Origin: Eudorina sp. 2006-703-Eu-15
Lineage: Eukaryota; Chlorophyta; Chlorophyceae; Chlamydomonadales; Volvocaceae
Assembly: GCA_003117195.1 (NCBI GenBank)
Contig: BDSI01000029.1
Coordinates: forward strand, 575,441-639,440
Direction: 5' to 3'
Length of the DNA stretch: 64,000 nt
The position numbers and the translations under genes were made by a program. The notes beneath the pieces are model-generated. The model made no database searches, was not told where the DNA came from, and was given only the letters and a program-made list of their open reading frames with translations. Below are positions 9,893 to 20,749 of this stretch, one piece after another. The number at the start of each line of letters is the position of its first letter. Position 1 is the stretch's first letter.

Positions 9893-9965
9893 CCGGGTGT
9901 TCCAAAAGGCCCAGATAGCTCATAGGTGCCTCGTCTCACCAACTGCCCTGGTTGATCCCTTTTCG
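9888..9965 (-). repeat. SINE fragment (body only)
   Basis: CCCGACCGGGTGTTCC, then CCCAGATAGCTC and GGTGCCTCGTCTCA, match the left ends of the SINE copies at 23407-23706 and 61450-61743. The tRNA-like head is missing. It follows the tail of the LINE fragment directly. Confidence 0.6.
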
Positions 9966-10257
9966 GGGTCAGCTGTGACGGTCATTCATTCATTCATGGT
10001 TACCATGCAACATATCGGCACAACCCTCGGTGGAAGGTGGTGCCTACTTGCCCAGAGCTTCCACGGCACGCAGGCACATGCGGATTGCCGGTTTGACAAC
10101 GCCGAGGGGGGGATATGATTGCAAGGCATACCTGACATGGCGGGTGCGGGATCCAGCTTTCGAGCTCTGCAGGCTACATAACAACGCCTCGTTTGGCAAC
10201 GCCTCGTGTTGTTTCGGGAGTCTGATTGTTGGCTACCATCGCGAGTCTGGGTTGGCA

Positions 10258-10447
10258 GTTAGTTCTCGCTTTTTGGGCGGGGCCCCAGCGCGAAGCTTTT
10301 TGGGCGGGGCCCCAGAAACGCATGCGACTGAAAAGCGTAAAGAAGGAAATTGACAAGTAGGGGGTCGGCTTCCTTGAAGCCGGAAAAAGGGCGGGGCCCC
10401 CTACAATCCGTACAGGCCGCTTGATGAATACAATTTAACAATATGTA
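10258..10447 (+). repeat. Broken pieces of the hairpin-ended element family
   Basis: 10268-10313 has two copies of the right-end motif CTTTTTGGGCGGGGCCCCAG. 10353-10425 has the left end (ACAAGTAGGGGGTCGGCTTC to ACAGGCCGCTT), then a jump to interior sequence in the opposite orientation (GATGAATACAATTTAACA). The HUH-transposon copy at 10448 follows directly. This region plus 11660-12234 looks like one hairpin-ended element broken by the insertion and later deletion. Confidence 0.7.
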
Positions 10448-11439
10448 TAAACTCGCGCGGAAAAAGAAAGTGGCCCTCTGCGTACGGAATCCCCCACTCG
10501 GGAAATCCAGTCTAGCAAAGCGCGGTCCGCAATGGAATGTTTTGCCCAATATGAATAGAGCTGTTTAAAACGTATTAGACGTTGGTTGCGCGCACGCGAA
10601 TGGTGCGGTATCCAGGGAAATCGCTGCAAGCCGGTCATTTGCTTGCTCGCCGCTCCAGCGGCACCGCCCTAAAGCGCGATGGGTGCCTGTTGGCGCCGTT
10701 TTTGCTTATGGACATAGACAATCAAGGAAACCTCGCTCAGGGCTGGTGGCCCTGGGAAGACCCTACAATGAATCTTGCAACTGTGACCGCGCTTATGGTT
10801 GTTTCCTGGCTTGCCATTGCCGCTGCACACAACGTTCTGTACCGTGGACCGCGGTGGGATGAAATCAATCAGCGCGCGTACTGGCCTCGCCAACACAATC
10901 CTTGACCCAGACCTCGAGCCTCTGTTCCAACCACCGCAATGAGCCCGCCACCAAAGACTCCATGACTGAAACGCCCGACCAGAGGGTCTGTGAACTTTCT
11001 ATCTTTGCTCCTGACCATGATATCGCGCCCAACGAGGTCGGGGACTGGACCTTCCTCTTGGAACGCCAAAGCAAGCGGACCATCCGCGACTACAAGACCG
11101 AGCCCATCCTCGAGAACGCCATGTTTACCGACCCCTACAATCCCTTCGAGAACTGGTATAAAGGCCTTTGCATTCTGAGCCTGCCCGCACATGCTGGGCC
11201 AGGAGTTCCTGCTGGAGGAGCACGCCGACTTGCTCCGCGACAACAACAACTTGCTGGGCAAGCCCTATCCGACTTTCACTATCTTTGTGAGATGGTTCAG
11301 AGACATCAACAGCCGCATCACCGGCCTGGACTGGGGAGACATGATCGCCGACGACTTCTGAACACCGGCTCGCCAACGCCAGTACATATTGTACATATCC
11401 TTCATATATGCGCTAATTACCTCTGTAACATACACCGGC
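10448..11439 (+). mobile_element. HUH/Rep transposon, internally deleted copy
   Basis: It shares both ends with the longer copy at 27716-29752 (start AACTCGCG, end ACATACACCGGC) at high identity. It lacks about 1.05 kb: TACTGGCC (10876-10883) joins directly to sequence equal to position 29217 of the long copy, at a GCC microhomology. The HUH domain and catalytic tyrosine are therefore gone. The N-terminal segment with its hydrophobic stretch and the downstream reading frame (MTETPDQ..., GDWTFLLERQSKR) remain. It has its own frameshift near 11178, where the long copy reads LCACPHM. Being non-autonomous, it could move only if supplied with transposase. Confidence 0.75.
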
Positions 11440-11659
11440 GCTCCTGTCTGGACCTTTCTCAACAGTCCGCTGTGAACGTTCTTGCAATGCCACGCTTCGC
11501 GCTCCCGCAACGCTTCAGCGCTCATCTATATCTTCGCCTATCCTTTGCATTGCCCCGCGTCTACTCCTTTCCACACCCTTCGTCAGCTTCTCAGAGCCTT
11601 TATATGGACCGTACACGGCCGTGCTGAACCAGTTTTGTCACTATGCAACGCAAACTACT
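11440..11659. other. Unassigned spacer
   Basis: No coding or repeat match is seen between the end of the HUH-transposon copy and the resumption of hairpin-family sequence near 11660. Confidence 0.4.
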
Positions 11660-12234
11660 AAACTAACACATTCAGCAATATTATGATAGTTACAACAAGG
11701 CTCAACATTATTGTATTATATCAGAGTTTTAAAATGCAAAGGGATAGCGTACCATGTACCAACAAGATCTCCAGTTCCGATGGCCGAAGTCCGGGTCTCA
11801 CCGCGGCTTTTTCGCACCCTGTTTTTGCCTTATACTTGCTATGTAACTATTGATGGCAAACTTTAGAGGTTCACGTCTGCTGCGGGCGTGCAACTGAAGG
11901 GCTGCATGCTTGCCGACGGACCAAACAACTACAGCTTCACGGAAAAACTTGAATGTTTCAAGCTTACTTTTTGATATCTGCTTGACAGACGGATGTGGTA
12001 ATGCAGAGGCGTCTAGCGTTACGATAACAATGCAGATGCGATGACCGCCGTTGGCGGCGCGCCTGCTTGACCTTGCTCAATCTATGCACGCCGATCCACC
12101 TTCAATATCAACGACACCCTCAATGGCACCCTATCACTCTCTCACACTCTTGCGCGGTAAAAGCAAGCGGCCTGTACGGATTGTAGGGGGCCCCGCCCTT
12201 TTTCCGGCTTCAAGGAAGCCGACCCCCTACTTGT
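11660..12234 (+). mobile_element. Hairpin-ended element, truncated copy
   Basis: It matches the interior and one end of the family (compare 16300-16858): TTTTAAAATGCAAAGGGATA, the CACATCCGTCTGTC-type segment on the other strand, TCTCTCACACTCTTGCGCGG, and the end GCCTGTACGGATTGTAGGGG to CCCCCTACTTGT at 12234. The other 400 bases, including the second palindromic end, are missing. Confidence 0.8.
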
Positions 12235-14218
12235 CGTTCTCTTGCGGCTTTACCGGGTCGGGCCTGGTGTCGGCATGGCTCCCTGCTTTGTTTGTGGTGC
12301 GTATGTACGTGCCATTGCTCGCGAACGTCTTGACACGACAACGAACTGCAGTGCCTGACCGCCGGCGCCGGCGGTGACTGAACGTACTTCTTTGGATGGC
12401 TTCCGGTCGCGACTTACGCTGCGCTTTTCTTTCTTAAATGGGACCCATGGATGGGCCGGCCGATGCCGGTCTTATCAAACTCTATCTGCCTCACGCCGGT
12501 ACCTGCCAGCCATGATCGATGCCAGATCGGACAACGCACACAGCATTGATTGTGGTTCCTTTCCTAAACACCATTGTGTGTGGGTGTCGAGTTTGCTGCT
12601 GGCGTGGTCTTTCTCGCTGATGATATTGCGGTGTCCACATGGACCCACGACCACGCAGTTACCGTGCATTCCCGTGTACAGGCCGGTTACCATCATGGTT
12701 TGCAGCATTATTGGTAATAGATTGATAGACGCGGGAGGGCGACGGAGGGGGCGCGTGGTCGGACTTGTAGACGTTGTGGGCCGCCTTTGCTTGGGACGGA
12801 GCCGCGCGGTACCCAACGCCTGCGTTGTCATTATTTGCATGCGCGTACATACATGCATACGGCGTCCCTGTGTTGAGAGTGCCCGCTAACTGTGTCCGTA
12901 CATTCGGCCATTGATCAACACAATCAGTGTCAACGAAGTGGATGGGTGGATGGATGGATGGATGGATGGATGTTTGAGCAGGGGGGGGAGAGTAGGGAGA
13001 GCCTACTGGAGGCGAGTTGAAGGTGCCGGGCCAGGTTTTAGGGGGGATTCTTCGTGACGTAATGAAATCTCAGGAATTCCGGGAAACTATGTATTACTTT
13101 GCCGTTAGGCGCTGGGCGGCGCCCCGCGGCACTCCCATCCCCCCCGATAAGTGATAGCATCCCGGCCCAGAAATACGTAGCCCAGAAATACGTACCGTAC
13201 TAAGTAGGACAGCTGCCACTTGTGCCTATGCGCCCTTGTCACGCGCCATCACTTTCATTCTTGCTGGTTCGCTGCGTCTGCGCACAGCAGCTCTGTTTGG
13301 CCTGGCAGCGGTTGGTCTTCATCGCGCCCTCTATCTCCGGCCAAGTCCGGCCAGCCATGTCGTAAAACGCTCCAGTAAAACGCAAGGCACGCCAGATTTA
13401 CGAAATCGTTTTTAATTATTCACATTAAGTTAATACGGTAGTGTAGTGTTGTTGTGCTGATAATTAAGAAAAAACAATACCGTGCACATTTCTGAACTAG
13501 GGTGCAGCGCATCTTAGCCGTGTACGTACGCGCCGCCAGGCAGTCAATTTAATAAAAAGATCTAAATTTATATCGGTTGACTTAATTTCGTAGTAATTCT
13601 GGCATATGCATAAATAAAGATTCTGCGGTGATACACTGCGGTGCTGGTTTGGCAACTAAGCATGCATGGGCATCGTGCCTTACAGCGGTGGCGCGCGAGC
13701 AGCATGGTCCGGGCGGGGAATGCCGGTCGATTGATTATTGGTGCTCCCATCTTATTATTAATAATTAGGCAATCAACCCGCCGAGTGCGAGGGCGTGCAT
13801 GCACATCGTCGCTCGCAAAGGCGCAGCACCATCTCTCTCCATATATAAATACCATATATATGGTTGATTTGGTTTATATGGTTTATATATAACCCTATAC
13901 ATAACCCTATATATATCCCTATAAATGTAACAATATCCACGAACTACAATTAAATATTTAGCTACAGATGTCTTGGCCTTCAATGCTACAGATGTCTTGG
14001 CCTTCAATGCTACACAGGCATTCCTCGTGGGCCTTATGCGGATGCTCGTCATCATGAATTGGATGAATTCTTCCTTTCTATACTCTGTGCTGCCACTAAA
14101 AATCATTTTTAGTTTGGATTATCCAAACCAAACTAAATTGGTATATTTAGTTGTACGCGAACATCTGTAATTGTTCATCAGGCTACAGCACTCAACATAG
14201 CGTCTTATTGGCTTTTCC
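12235..14218. other. No gene recognised; AT-rich towards the right
   Basis: Only composition features are visible. A GGAT microsatellite lies at 12941-12972. The DNA from 13400 to 14200 is clearly more AT-rich than its neighbours, with TATATA runs at 13850-13920. A 24-base direct repeat (CTACAGATGTCTTGGCCTTC unit) occurs at 13963-13986 and 13987-14010. The last part may be the promoter of the glycosyltransferase gene. Confidence 0.5.
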
Positions 14219-15358
14219 ATGGCCGCGATAGTTTCTTTCCTTTTGGGGCTAGCCTTGGCCCTCTCAACGGTCTCGGTAATCTCGGCGGAGTCACAGAACG
14301 ATGCACCCAAAATAGCTATTCTCAGCTGGCAGCTGAATGGCACTATGATGAAAGTTTCTAAGGAGTGCGATCTTCACAAGGGTTCGAAGTGCTCCACTGA
14401 GAAGGTCTTTTCACTGGACTTGATACGCATCACCCGAATGTTTAACCCAGCATCTCAAACCCGTTTTTACGTCATGCTCGATATGGATTATCTTGAGCGC
14501 GAGCCATACTATGCACAGCAACTGCACAGAGCACAAGTGGCGATCCGGCCGCGGGCTGCATATCGGCAGCCTGGTTCACGCGCATTGGAGTATGAAAGAC
14601 TTCAAAAAACAGCCGGCGCGAAGCACCTTGTGGAAATGCAAAGCCGCTTTTGCGAGTGGGCTGACCTGGCTCGGTCTGAGGGTTTGACTCGCGTCATCAC
14701 TCTGGACTCAGACGTTGCATTATTTGGTGATGTGCAAGAGATGATGAAGCCGTTCACGGAGGACATCGTCAGCCCTTGTACAATGTGCAGTCAGGCGGTT
14801 CTGTGGAGCGTGGACGCTCTCGACAAGTTTTGTGATGCATTAATCGACTTTTGGACGATGCCAGGTCACGAGATGTTCAGACTGATGCACAAATATTCGC
14901 TCGTTCATTGCAAAGGCGATCGGGGCTACGATGACTTCCTCGACATGACTTTCTTGCATATTTTCCAGTACGAGAACTGGGGGCAATTTAACCTGACTTG
15001 GGTATGCCTGACATGTACATCACCGGCAGCAATGGCCCGTGTCACCTTCCCGGGGTTGTGGCAGCCGGGTATCTCAGTCCAGCATGCGCACCATGACATG
15101 GTTAAGCCAGGGCCATTGACGGAATGCTTCAATGGTACTGCACTCTGTAACGAAGGCTGCAAGATTTTTAATGACATCTTCCATTTTGATACCGTTCCAC
15201 CAGGCAAGATGCCGGTCCCCATCCATACCAAGTCAGGTACCCCGGTCCCTATGATCCATTTCAATGGTCCATGCAAATTCGCAGTGGCGGATGATGTTTA
15301 CAAAACCCACTACCAGGCTTTGTTTAATTCAAAGTACCCTGATGGAGGTGTTTACTAG
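14219..15358 (+). CDS. Secretory-pathway glycosyltransferase-like protein, intronless
   Basis: A 379-residue protein. It starts with a signal peptide (Met-Ala-Ala, then VSFLLGLALALSTVSVISA) and so should enter the ER/Golgi. The middle has TRVITLDSDVALFGDV, in which DSD fits the metal/nucleotide-sugar DxD of GT-A transferases. The C-terminal part has PMIHFNGPCKF, resembling the His-x-x-Gly-x-x-Lys product-side motif of GT8/GT24-like enzymes. Several N-glycosylation sequons (NGT, NLT) and Cys pairs fit a lumenal protein. The ATG at 14219 directly precedes the signal peptide and has GCC after it. The absence of introns is unusual for this genome, and a 3 prime LINE fragment follows, so a retrocopy origin is possible. 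Sugar and acceptor are unknown. Confidence 0.7.
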   Translation: MAAIVSFLLGLALALSTVSVISAESQNDAPKIAILSWQLNGTMMKVSKECDLHKGSKCSTEKVFSLDLIRITRMFNPASQTRFYVMLDMDYLEREPYYAQQLHRAQVAIRPRAAYRQPGSRALEYERLQKTAGAKHLVEMQSRFCEWADLARSEGLTRVITLDSDVALFGDVQEMMKPFTEDIVSPCTMCSQAVLWSVDALDKFCDALIDFWTMPGHEMFRLMHKYSLVHCKGDRGYDDFLDMTFLHIFQYENWGQFNLTWVCLTCTSPAAMARVTFPGLWQPGISVQHAHHDMVKPGPLTECFNGTALCNEGCKIFNDIFHFDTVPPGKMPVPIHTKSGTPVPMIHFNGPCKFAVADDVYKTHYQALFNSKYPDGGVY

Positions 15359-15640
15359 GGAGCTAATAGTTCTGCAGTTATTATTCAATGGAGTCGGTTG
15401 TCTTGCTGGGCGCTGGAGGCCAACAGAGGACGTAGGGGCAGACACCGTGTACCTAGGGAACAGCGGGTCTATCTGTCGTTGCTGTGAGGTCGAAGGTCAG
15501 GTCGAGGATGAAAAGCATGTCTTGCTATGCTAGGTTGTCCTGTGTACGACAGAATTCACGCGGAGGAAGGCTGCTGGAAGCCATGGATGGCCTGGGACTC
15601 AGCTCAGGTAGCAAGGCGTTGTGTGCAGGTGCAACCTTAG
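15359..15640 (+). pseudogene. LINE zf-RVT fragment after the glycosyltransferase
   Basis: Homologous to the inverted segment 6953-7270. The frame offset from the gene encodes GVGCLAGRWRPTEDVGAD, then GSICRCCEVEGQVEDEKHVL and stops. Cys-x-Cys-Cys and His of the zinc knuckle are present. A later base change ends the frame earlier than in the other copy. It may serve as 3 prime UTR of the glycosyltransferase gene. Confidence 0.6.
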
Positions 15641-15774
15641 GTAGTACAGTTAGGTTGGGACGCGGGACCAGGCTAGTTTTACCGCACCGGGCAGGGGCAC
15701 GCCTCCGAATTGATGAGGAACGCGCCCTGGGTGCTGCAAGGACTTGAGGAGGTTGAACAGCGGACTGCGAATCC

Positions 15775-15890
15775 GGGGGAGAGTGCTTCGACTGTCTCCC
15801 GTATGGGGCGGGTTAGCGCCCTCGGGCAGCGTCGGCCCGGCAGATATGTAACGATTCACACACACACACACACTCACACACACACACAGG
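15775..15890 (-). repeat. Unoccupied SINE-like unit end with (CA)n tract
   Basis: On the minus strand this reads as a TG tract, then GATTCGTTACATATCTGCCG-like sequence in variant form, CCGGGCCGACGCTG, and CGCCCCATACGGGAGACA to GAAGCACTC. It matches 5487-5590 but has no Penelope-like element next to the TG tract. It is the natural empty-site comparison for the insertion at 5486. Confidence 0.65.
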
Positions 15891-15896
15891 ACTCCA

Positions 15897-16858
15897 CTTT
15901 TTTGGGCGGGGCCCCAGCGCGAAGCGCGTTCGGGGGGCCCCGCCCCCATGTGTCCGTCCGTCCGTCCGTGGGTAACGGCAAAACGTTCATTATCCGCTAA
16001 ACTAATCGCGATGTTTGTTTATTTGGTTTGTCTGAAAAAAATTTGGTATTCTTGGTTCTTGGTTTGTCTGGAAAAAATTCTTTGCGCACAAACGGTCAAA
16101 GTAAGGCACCGCGGTCTCCACGGACCCGGATCAACGTCCACCCAACGCCTCTCGCGCTCATGTTTGTTGCAACGGGTGCCGCGTGATGAATACTTGGATT
16201 AAGAATGGGCGGCGTGTGCTAAATTGAACTTCCATAGTGTTCTGATGTTAGATGCCACCAACACCAAGATTTGCCTTTCTGTCTTGCCAGATGAATACAA
16301 TTCAACATTATGTATTGAATCAAAATTTTAAGATGCAAAGGGATAGCATACCGAGTACCAACGAGTTCTCCAGTTCCGATGGCCGAAGTCCGGGTCTCTT
16401 TTCGCACCCTGTTCTTGCCTTATATTTGCTATGTAACTATTGATAGCAAACTTTAGAGGTTCACGTCTGCTGCGGGCGTGCAACTGAAGGGCTGCTTTCT
16501 TGCCGACGGACCAAACAACTACAGTTTCAGGGCAAAACAAGAATGCTTCAAGCTTGCTATGTGATCATCTGCTTGACAGACGGATGTGGTAGTGCAGAGG
16601 CGTCTAGCGTTACGATACGGTGACCGCCGTCGCCGGCGGCGCGTACTGCAGGATGGTTTCGGGGCTGCCGACGTGTTTGGGCTTGGTGAATCTATGCACG
16701 CCAATCCACCTTCAACATCAACGACACCCCCAATGGTAACCTTTCACTCTCTCACACTGTTGCGCGGTAATAGAGTTTTCGTTCTAAAGCAAGCGGCCTG
16801 TACGGATTATATGGGGCCCCGCCCTTTTCCGGCTTCGAGGAAGCCGACCCCTACTTGT
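15897..16858 (+). mobile_element. Hairpin-ended element, near-complete copy
   Basis: 962 bp. One end is the palindrome CTTTTTTGGGCGGGGCCCCA, GCGCGAAGCGCG, then GGGGGGCCCCGCCCCC at 15897-15950. The other is GGCCCCGCCC, TTTTCCGGCTTC, GAGGAAGCCG, ACCCCTACTTGT, ending 16858. No open frame encodes a recognisable protein. Flanks show no shared target duplication. It is in the opposite orientation to the copies at 31214, 39082 and 41933. Confidence 0.85.
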
Positions 16859-17319
16859 CTGAGTGCTGATGCGTGCAGTAGTGTAAGTACGTGAGTTAAA
16901 CTAAAGTGCATCGACCTGTGGTCATCCAGCGGTTTGATTGAACGAAGGGTTGGGTCTTGAGGGCCGCCATGGGGTGGATGTCGGATGTCGGACAAACACT
17001 TCCTCACTTGGACTGGAATGCAAGGCCTCAACGGCTGTAACGTGGTGCACTGAAACACTGAAGCTCACCAAATATAAGCAATCCAGCAGGGCTTGTGAGA
17101 GAGAAGACGACGTTGACTCGCTCAAGTGCAACGCCCGCTCAAAATATCTAAGGCAAACCATCTTTACCCTTCAAGGGCAGCGCATACGACAGCAAAGCAA
17201 AAATGTTCCGTGCGAGGCCATGTCCCATGGGCCAGCGACCGTGGAGCGACGTGCAGCTGTTTATCTGCTAATCGAACTGAACCCGCAGCTAACGGGGCCT
17301 GTTTTTGAATGTTGGAGCA
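16859..17319. other. No gene recognised
   Basis: An open plus-strand frame from 16938 runs into the tandem repeat at 17320 and has no motif that I recognise. Composition explains its length in the second half. I make no call. Confidence 0.4.
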
Positions 17320-18060
17320 TGCACGGCGACAGGGCAGGCCCACACCGCACGCCCCAGCCTGCTCCCATGCATGCCCCCCCACGCCCATGCAACTTAGCCT
17401 CGCGGCGGCCGGCTGCCAAACGGCATCGCCACACCCGCCACACCTGGGGGGTGGTATCACGGTACGGACCACAGGGGCCTTTCAAAATGACATTCCGATC
17501 AGGACAGGCGACAGGGCAGGCCTTGGCCCGGCCCGCATCACACGCCCCAGCCTGTCCCCAAATCCCCATGGGCCCCCTCCCCCCGCTTGGGTGAAACGTA
17601 GCCCCACGACGGCCCGCCGCCGAGCCATATCGTTACATGCGCCACACCATGGGTGTGGTATGACTAGACGGACCACTGGGGCCTTTCAGAATAAAATTCC
17701 GACCAGTTACGGCGACAGGGCAGGCCTTGGCCCACATCACACGCCCCAGCCTGCTCCCATGCCCCCCTGCTCCGATGCAACTTCGCCCCACCACGAACCG
17801 CCGCCAAGCCACACCAGGGGTGTGGTATGACTGGACGGACCATTGGGGCCTTTCAATTTGGCAATCCGACCATGCACGGGGACAGAGCAGGCCATGGGCC
17901 ACGTTGCAGGTCCGAGCCTGCTCCCATGCCCGATGCAACTTAGCCCCGCAACGGCCCCCCGCCAAGCCACATCGCCACACCCGCCACACTGGGGCTATAT
18001 TATGACTGTACGAACCACTGGTTATGACAATCCGATCAGGTACAGTGATAGGGCAGGTCT
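17320..18060. repeat. Long-period tandem repeat (about 170-200 bp, at least four units)
   Basis: The marker GCGACAGGGCAGG and close variants appear near 17326, 17508, 17712, 17879 and 18047. Each unit then has CAGCCTGCTCCCATGC-like sequence, CAACTTAGCC, CATCGCCACACCCGCCACAC and GGACCA-GGGGCCTTTCA. Units are C-rich and diverge by small indels, which explains the uneven spacing. They have no coding signature. Confidence 0.85.
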
Positions 18061-18904
18061 CCAGCCAAAGAGGAGCTCGCTAGCGTCAAATACACCAGTT
18101 GCAAAGTGTTTTTATCTCTAAGGAAAACAGGGTAAACTATCTGCTAACATGTTAAGATTACCGCAAAACTCGCTACGTACGATTTTCGGTGAAGTAAATC
18201 CTGCGGCAAATCCCCGCCCTAATCCCCCCTAACCCCTTGCGATTTCACTGTCGGAATTAAGAAGCGCATTAAAGCTTATCCCCGGCCCTTAATCCGCAGT
18301 GGAAATAGGCTCGGTGTTGACAACAGCGAAGACCAACCAACTAAAAATTGCAACATGACTTGGTCTCATGTCATAGTGGGATGCTACGCATAGTATACTC
18401 CCATGCCGAGTAGACTTCCCTGTTTTGGACGAGCGAATCACGAACTCTATTTCCAGATCCCTAACTCGCGAAGAAGTATCCCGCATTTGCAATCTTACTT
18501 TCTAATCGTGACTCTGTTTGGGTTATGGCCGCTGCTCCTCACGTGCGTCTGAGTGAGGAGGCGGTTCCTGGAGTCGCTGATACCACCGCCCGTCTTCTTC
18601 CATACTCCACAGCTCTGTATCCTGTATTCACTACGGAGAAGCATTTCACGCGTAGAAAGCCTTGAATGTTACGGAGAACAGTTCAAGTTGCACGAAGCAC
18701 TGTACACAAGATCCTTGACTTTTTCTGGCTCAAGAAAGCGAACTTGCTTGTATTATTAATTGTCGGGAAGCTTCACTGTATCAAGTATCTTGGTCTTGAG
18801 ACAATGCTCGCCAAGTTGGGAGCCCACGTCGCTCCGTATATTCCGCTTCCCATTTTAGGATACAATGTGGAATATTACCCAGTATGTCCACAAGGGAAGA
18901 TAGT
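18061..18904. other. No gene recognised; two short shared blocks
   Basis: About 48 bases at 18475-18523 (CGTGACTCTGTTTGGGTTA core) recur at 22573-22621. About 40 bases at 18363-18405 recur inverted at 41565-41605, next to the Gag remnant. These are probably debris of dispersed elements. No gene can be supported. Confidence 0.4.
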
Positions 18905-19270
18905 TTAATATTCTGAGGAGGCATCACCTGGCGGAGAGTCGTCGCCCGTCAGTGTTTTGGACAGCTGCGGCGCGTCAGACATTGATATAGATGGAGCGCA
19001 TAAAGCGATTACAAGTACCTGGATGAAGAAGGCAATGTGGACTTGCTGGACTGGACCCAGGCGCCTAGTTGCAGTACACAACCGCCCCCGCCACCACTTT
19101 CGCCCCCGCGGCCACCGCCACCACTGTGCACCCCCCCGCCACCGCCACCGCTGTGCACCCCCCTTCCACCGCCCCGGCCCCTTCATACCCGCCAGGCTGA
19201 TGTCCAGTGTGTTGTTTTTTGTTGTCGTTTTCCTGCCTTTTGTTGCTCCCTTGCAGTAGGGCAATGGTAA
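18905..19270 (+). other. Coding-like stretch with Pro-rich segment
   Basis: One plus frame reads an acidic Ser-rich stretch (SPGGESSPVSVLDSCGASDI). Another reads YLDEEGNVDLLDWTQ followed by about 30 residues of PPPPL/CTPPP repeats. They join only if there is a frameshift or intron near 19010. The look is that of an acidic region plus a Pro-rich linker in a chlorophycean protein, but I find no domain and it may be a broken gene. Confidence 0.3.
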
Positions 19271-19370
19271 TGCACCTGAACCGGCAGGGGCGTCCAGCAG
19301 CGGGTGGCAGTCACACTGGGTTCTGGAGCATCCGGGGCGCGTCCGCCCGGATCAGCGGCCTGGCGCGGGG

Positions 19371-19890
19371 ATGGTCGCGGGCGTGCTTTCCAGCTTGTCA
19401 ACCGTGTTCAAACATCTGTGTCGGGAAGGTCCCTGGGAGCTGGGACCCTCACGCCCGCTCAGGGAGTCCTTGCGAGAGCAGCGTGGTGAGCGGCTACAAG
19501 AAAGGCTACTCGCGCGGGGCACACTGAGCAGGGTGCCGTGCCTCTTACCTTGGCCAAGTTCCTTGCTCTCGGCCGGGGCTTATTCGGGAAGGCTCAGCGC
19601 AGCCCCGATCCGCACCAGCGCAGTCTGCTCTTCCGCGACCTCGGGCTCTACACGGTGCTGTTCGAGATTCTGGGGATTCTGGGGACCAAAACATACCGCG
19701 GGTGTCGCGCCCCCCAGATCCCGTTGTCGCCCTACCTCGAGGAGCCGTCTGCCTGTTTTCTCCGTGTCCTGTCGGCCTACATGTCCGGCCGCCGGGTACC
19801 CTGTAGTGGGCTAATTGTTTCGACCCGCGCTGCCGACAGGGTGCGGGTTCCGGGATGCCCCGTACCGTACATCCGGTCACCTAAGACGCT
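19371..19890 (+). other. Unassigned coding-like region
   Basis: A plus frame from 19371 (GVLSSLSTVFKHLCREG) gives way near 19530 to another plus frame (LTLAKFLALGRGLFGKAQ, then LLFRDLGLYTVLFEILGILG). Hydrophobic and charged residues alternate as in real protein, and codon use is GC3-rich. No family is recognised. It may continue the stretch at 18905-19270 as one decayed gene, perhaps of an element. Confidence 0.3.
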
Positions 19891-20239
19891 GCAACTATAC
19901 CTCCATCCCATTCGCCACCGCGGCGGCGGCGGGGCGCTGGGGGGGGGCGAGGAGCCCACCGACACTGTCGGTTAGCTCCTCGCCCTCCCTCTCCGCGGAC
20001 GGGGAGGCGGATGGAAGCGCTGGGGGGGCGTGACGTGAGGGGGGAGGGCGGGGGTTTGTGTGTGAAGGTGCGAAGGAGGCCACTTGGTCTGCCACAACGT
20101 GCTCGAGGAAGAAAGGGCATGTGTACTGGCTCTGACAAATACAATGGTGAATTTCATGTTGTGTGTCGCAGATTTTGAAACATAAGCGGACATGACCATG
20201 TTTCATTGCGTAGCATGGTGGGGTATCCGTGGCCTGTCC
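19891..20239. other. G-rich spacer, no gene
   Basis: 19920-20050 is rich in GGGGGG runs. Nothing coding can be supported. Confidence 0.4.
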
Positions 20240-20535
20240 TATCAGAACGTGAAAATGTGAGGTCCGATTTTCGTCGGGATTTCTTGTAGAACGAATAATC
20301 CCTGCATAAGAAGGCTATTTTGAAGTTTTTAGGTCGATCGGCGATGGTCGGTTTGGCAGGGTAAGCATGGCGGGCCCCTCCAAACTTGGGAGAAACGCCT
20401 GTCCTGACTCAGAACGTGGAAATGCGAGGTCCGAATTTCGTCCGAATTTCATATAGAACAAATAATCCCTGCATAAGAAACAAATAATCCCTGCATAAGA
20501 AGGCTATTTCGAAGTTATTAGGGCGACCGGTGATG
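20240..20535. repeat. Direct duplication of about 165 bp
   Basis: AATAATCCCTGCATAAGAAG and surrounding bases occur at 20295 and again at 20490. The second unit has an additional internal 24-base duplication (ACAAATAATCCCTGCATAAG, twice). Both units end in a GATGRTCGG-GCAGGGTA motif. The sequence is noncoding. Confidence 0.75.
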
Positions 20536-20576
20536 ATCGGGCAGGGTAGGCGTGTGTACGACATTCCGCCGGCATT

Positions 20577-20676
20577 GTAACATATCCGAACATGGTTTGT
20601 TCACAAGGTAATTTGTGCAGAACTTTGACCAAGCCTTGAATGTTCGGATATGTTACAAAGTTCTGCACAAATTACC
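20577..20676. repeat. Interleaved inverted repeats (pseudoknot topology)
   Basis: Arm A, GTAACATATCCGAACA (20577-20592), is perfectly complementary to 20641-20656. Arm B (20607-20627, GGTAATTTGTGCAG then AACTTTG) is perfectly complementary to 20656-20676. The order is A, B, A prime, B prime, so both stems cannot form as a simple nested hairpin. A template-switch origin or a pseudoknotted RNA are possible readings. Confidence 0.9.
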
Positions 20677-20749
20677 ACATGACGATCCCGTGACAACGGC
20701 GCTATCTTTACAATCTTATACAGCTCACCCAGACGTTGGGCAACAGACT

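Noticed and set aside
15897..16858. Helitron
   Set aside because: Ends do not show the 5 prime TC and 3 prime CTRR rule with a single 3 prime hairpin; both ends are palindromes.
17320..18060. CRISPR-like array
   Set aside because: Units of 170-200 bp with diverged sequence and no short repeat/spacer structure; eukaryotic setting.
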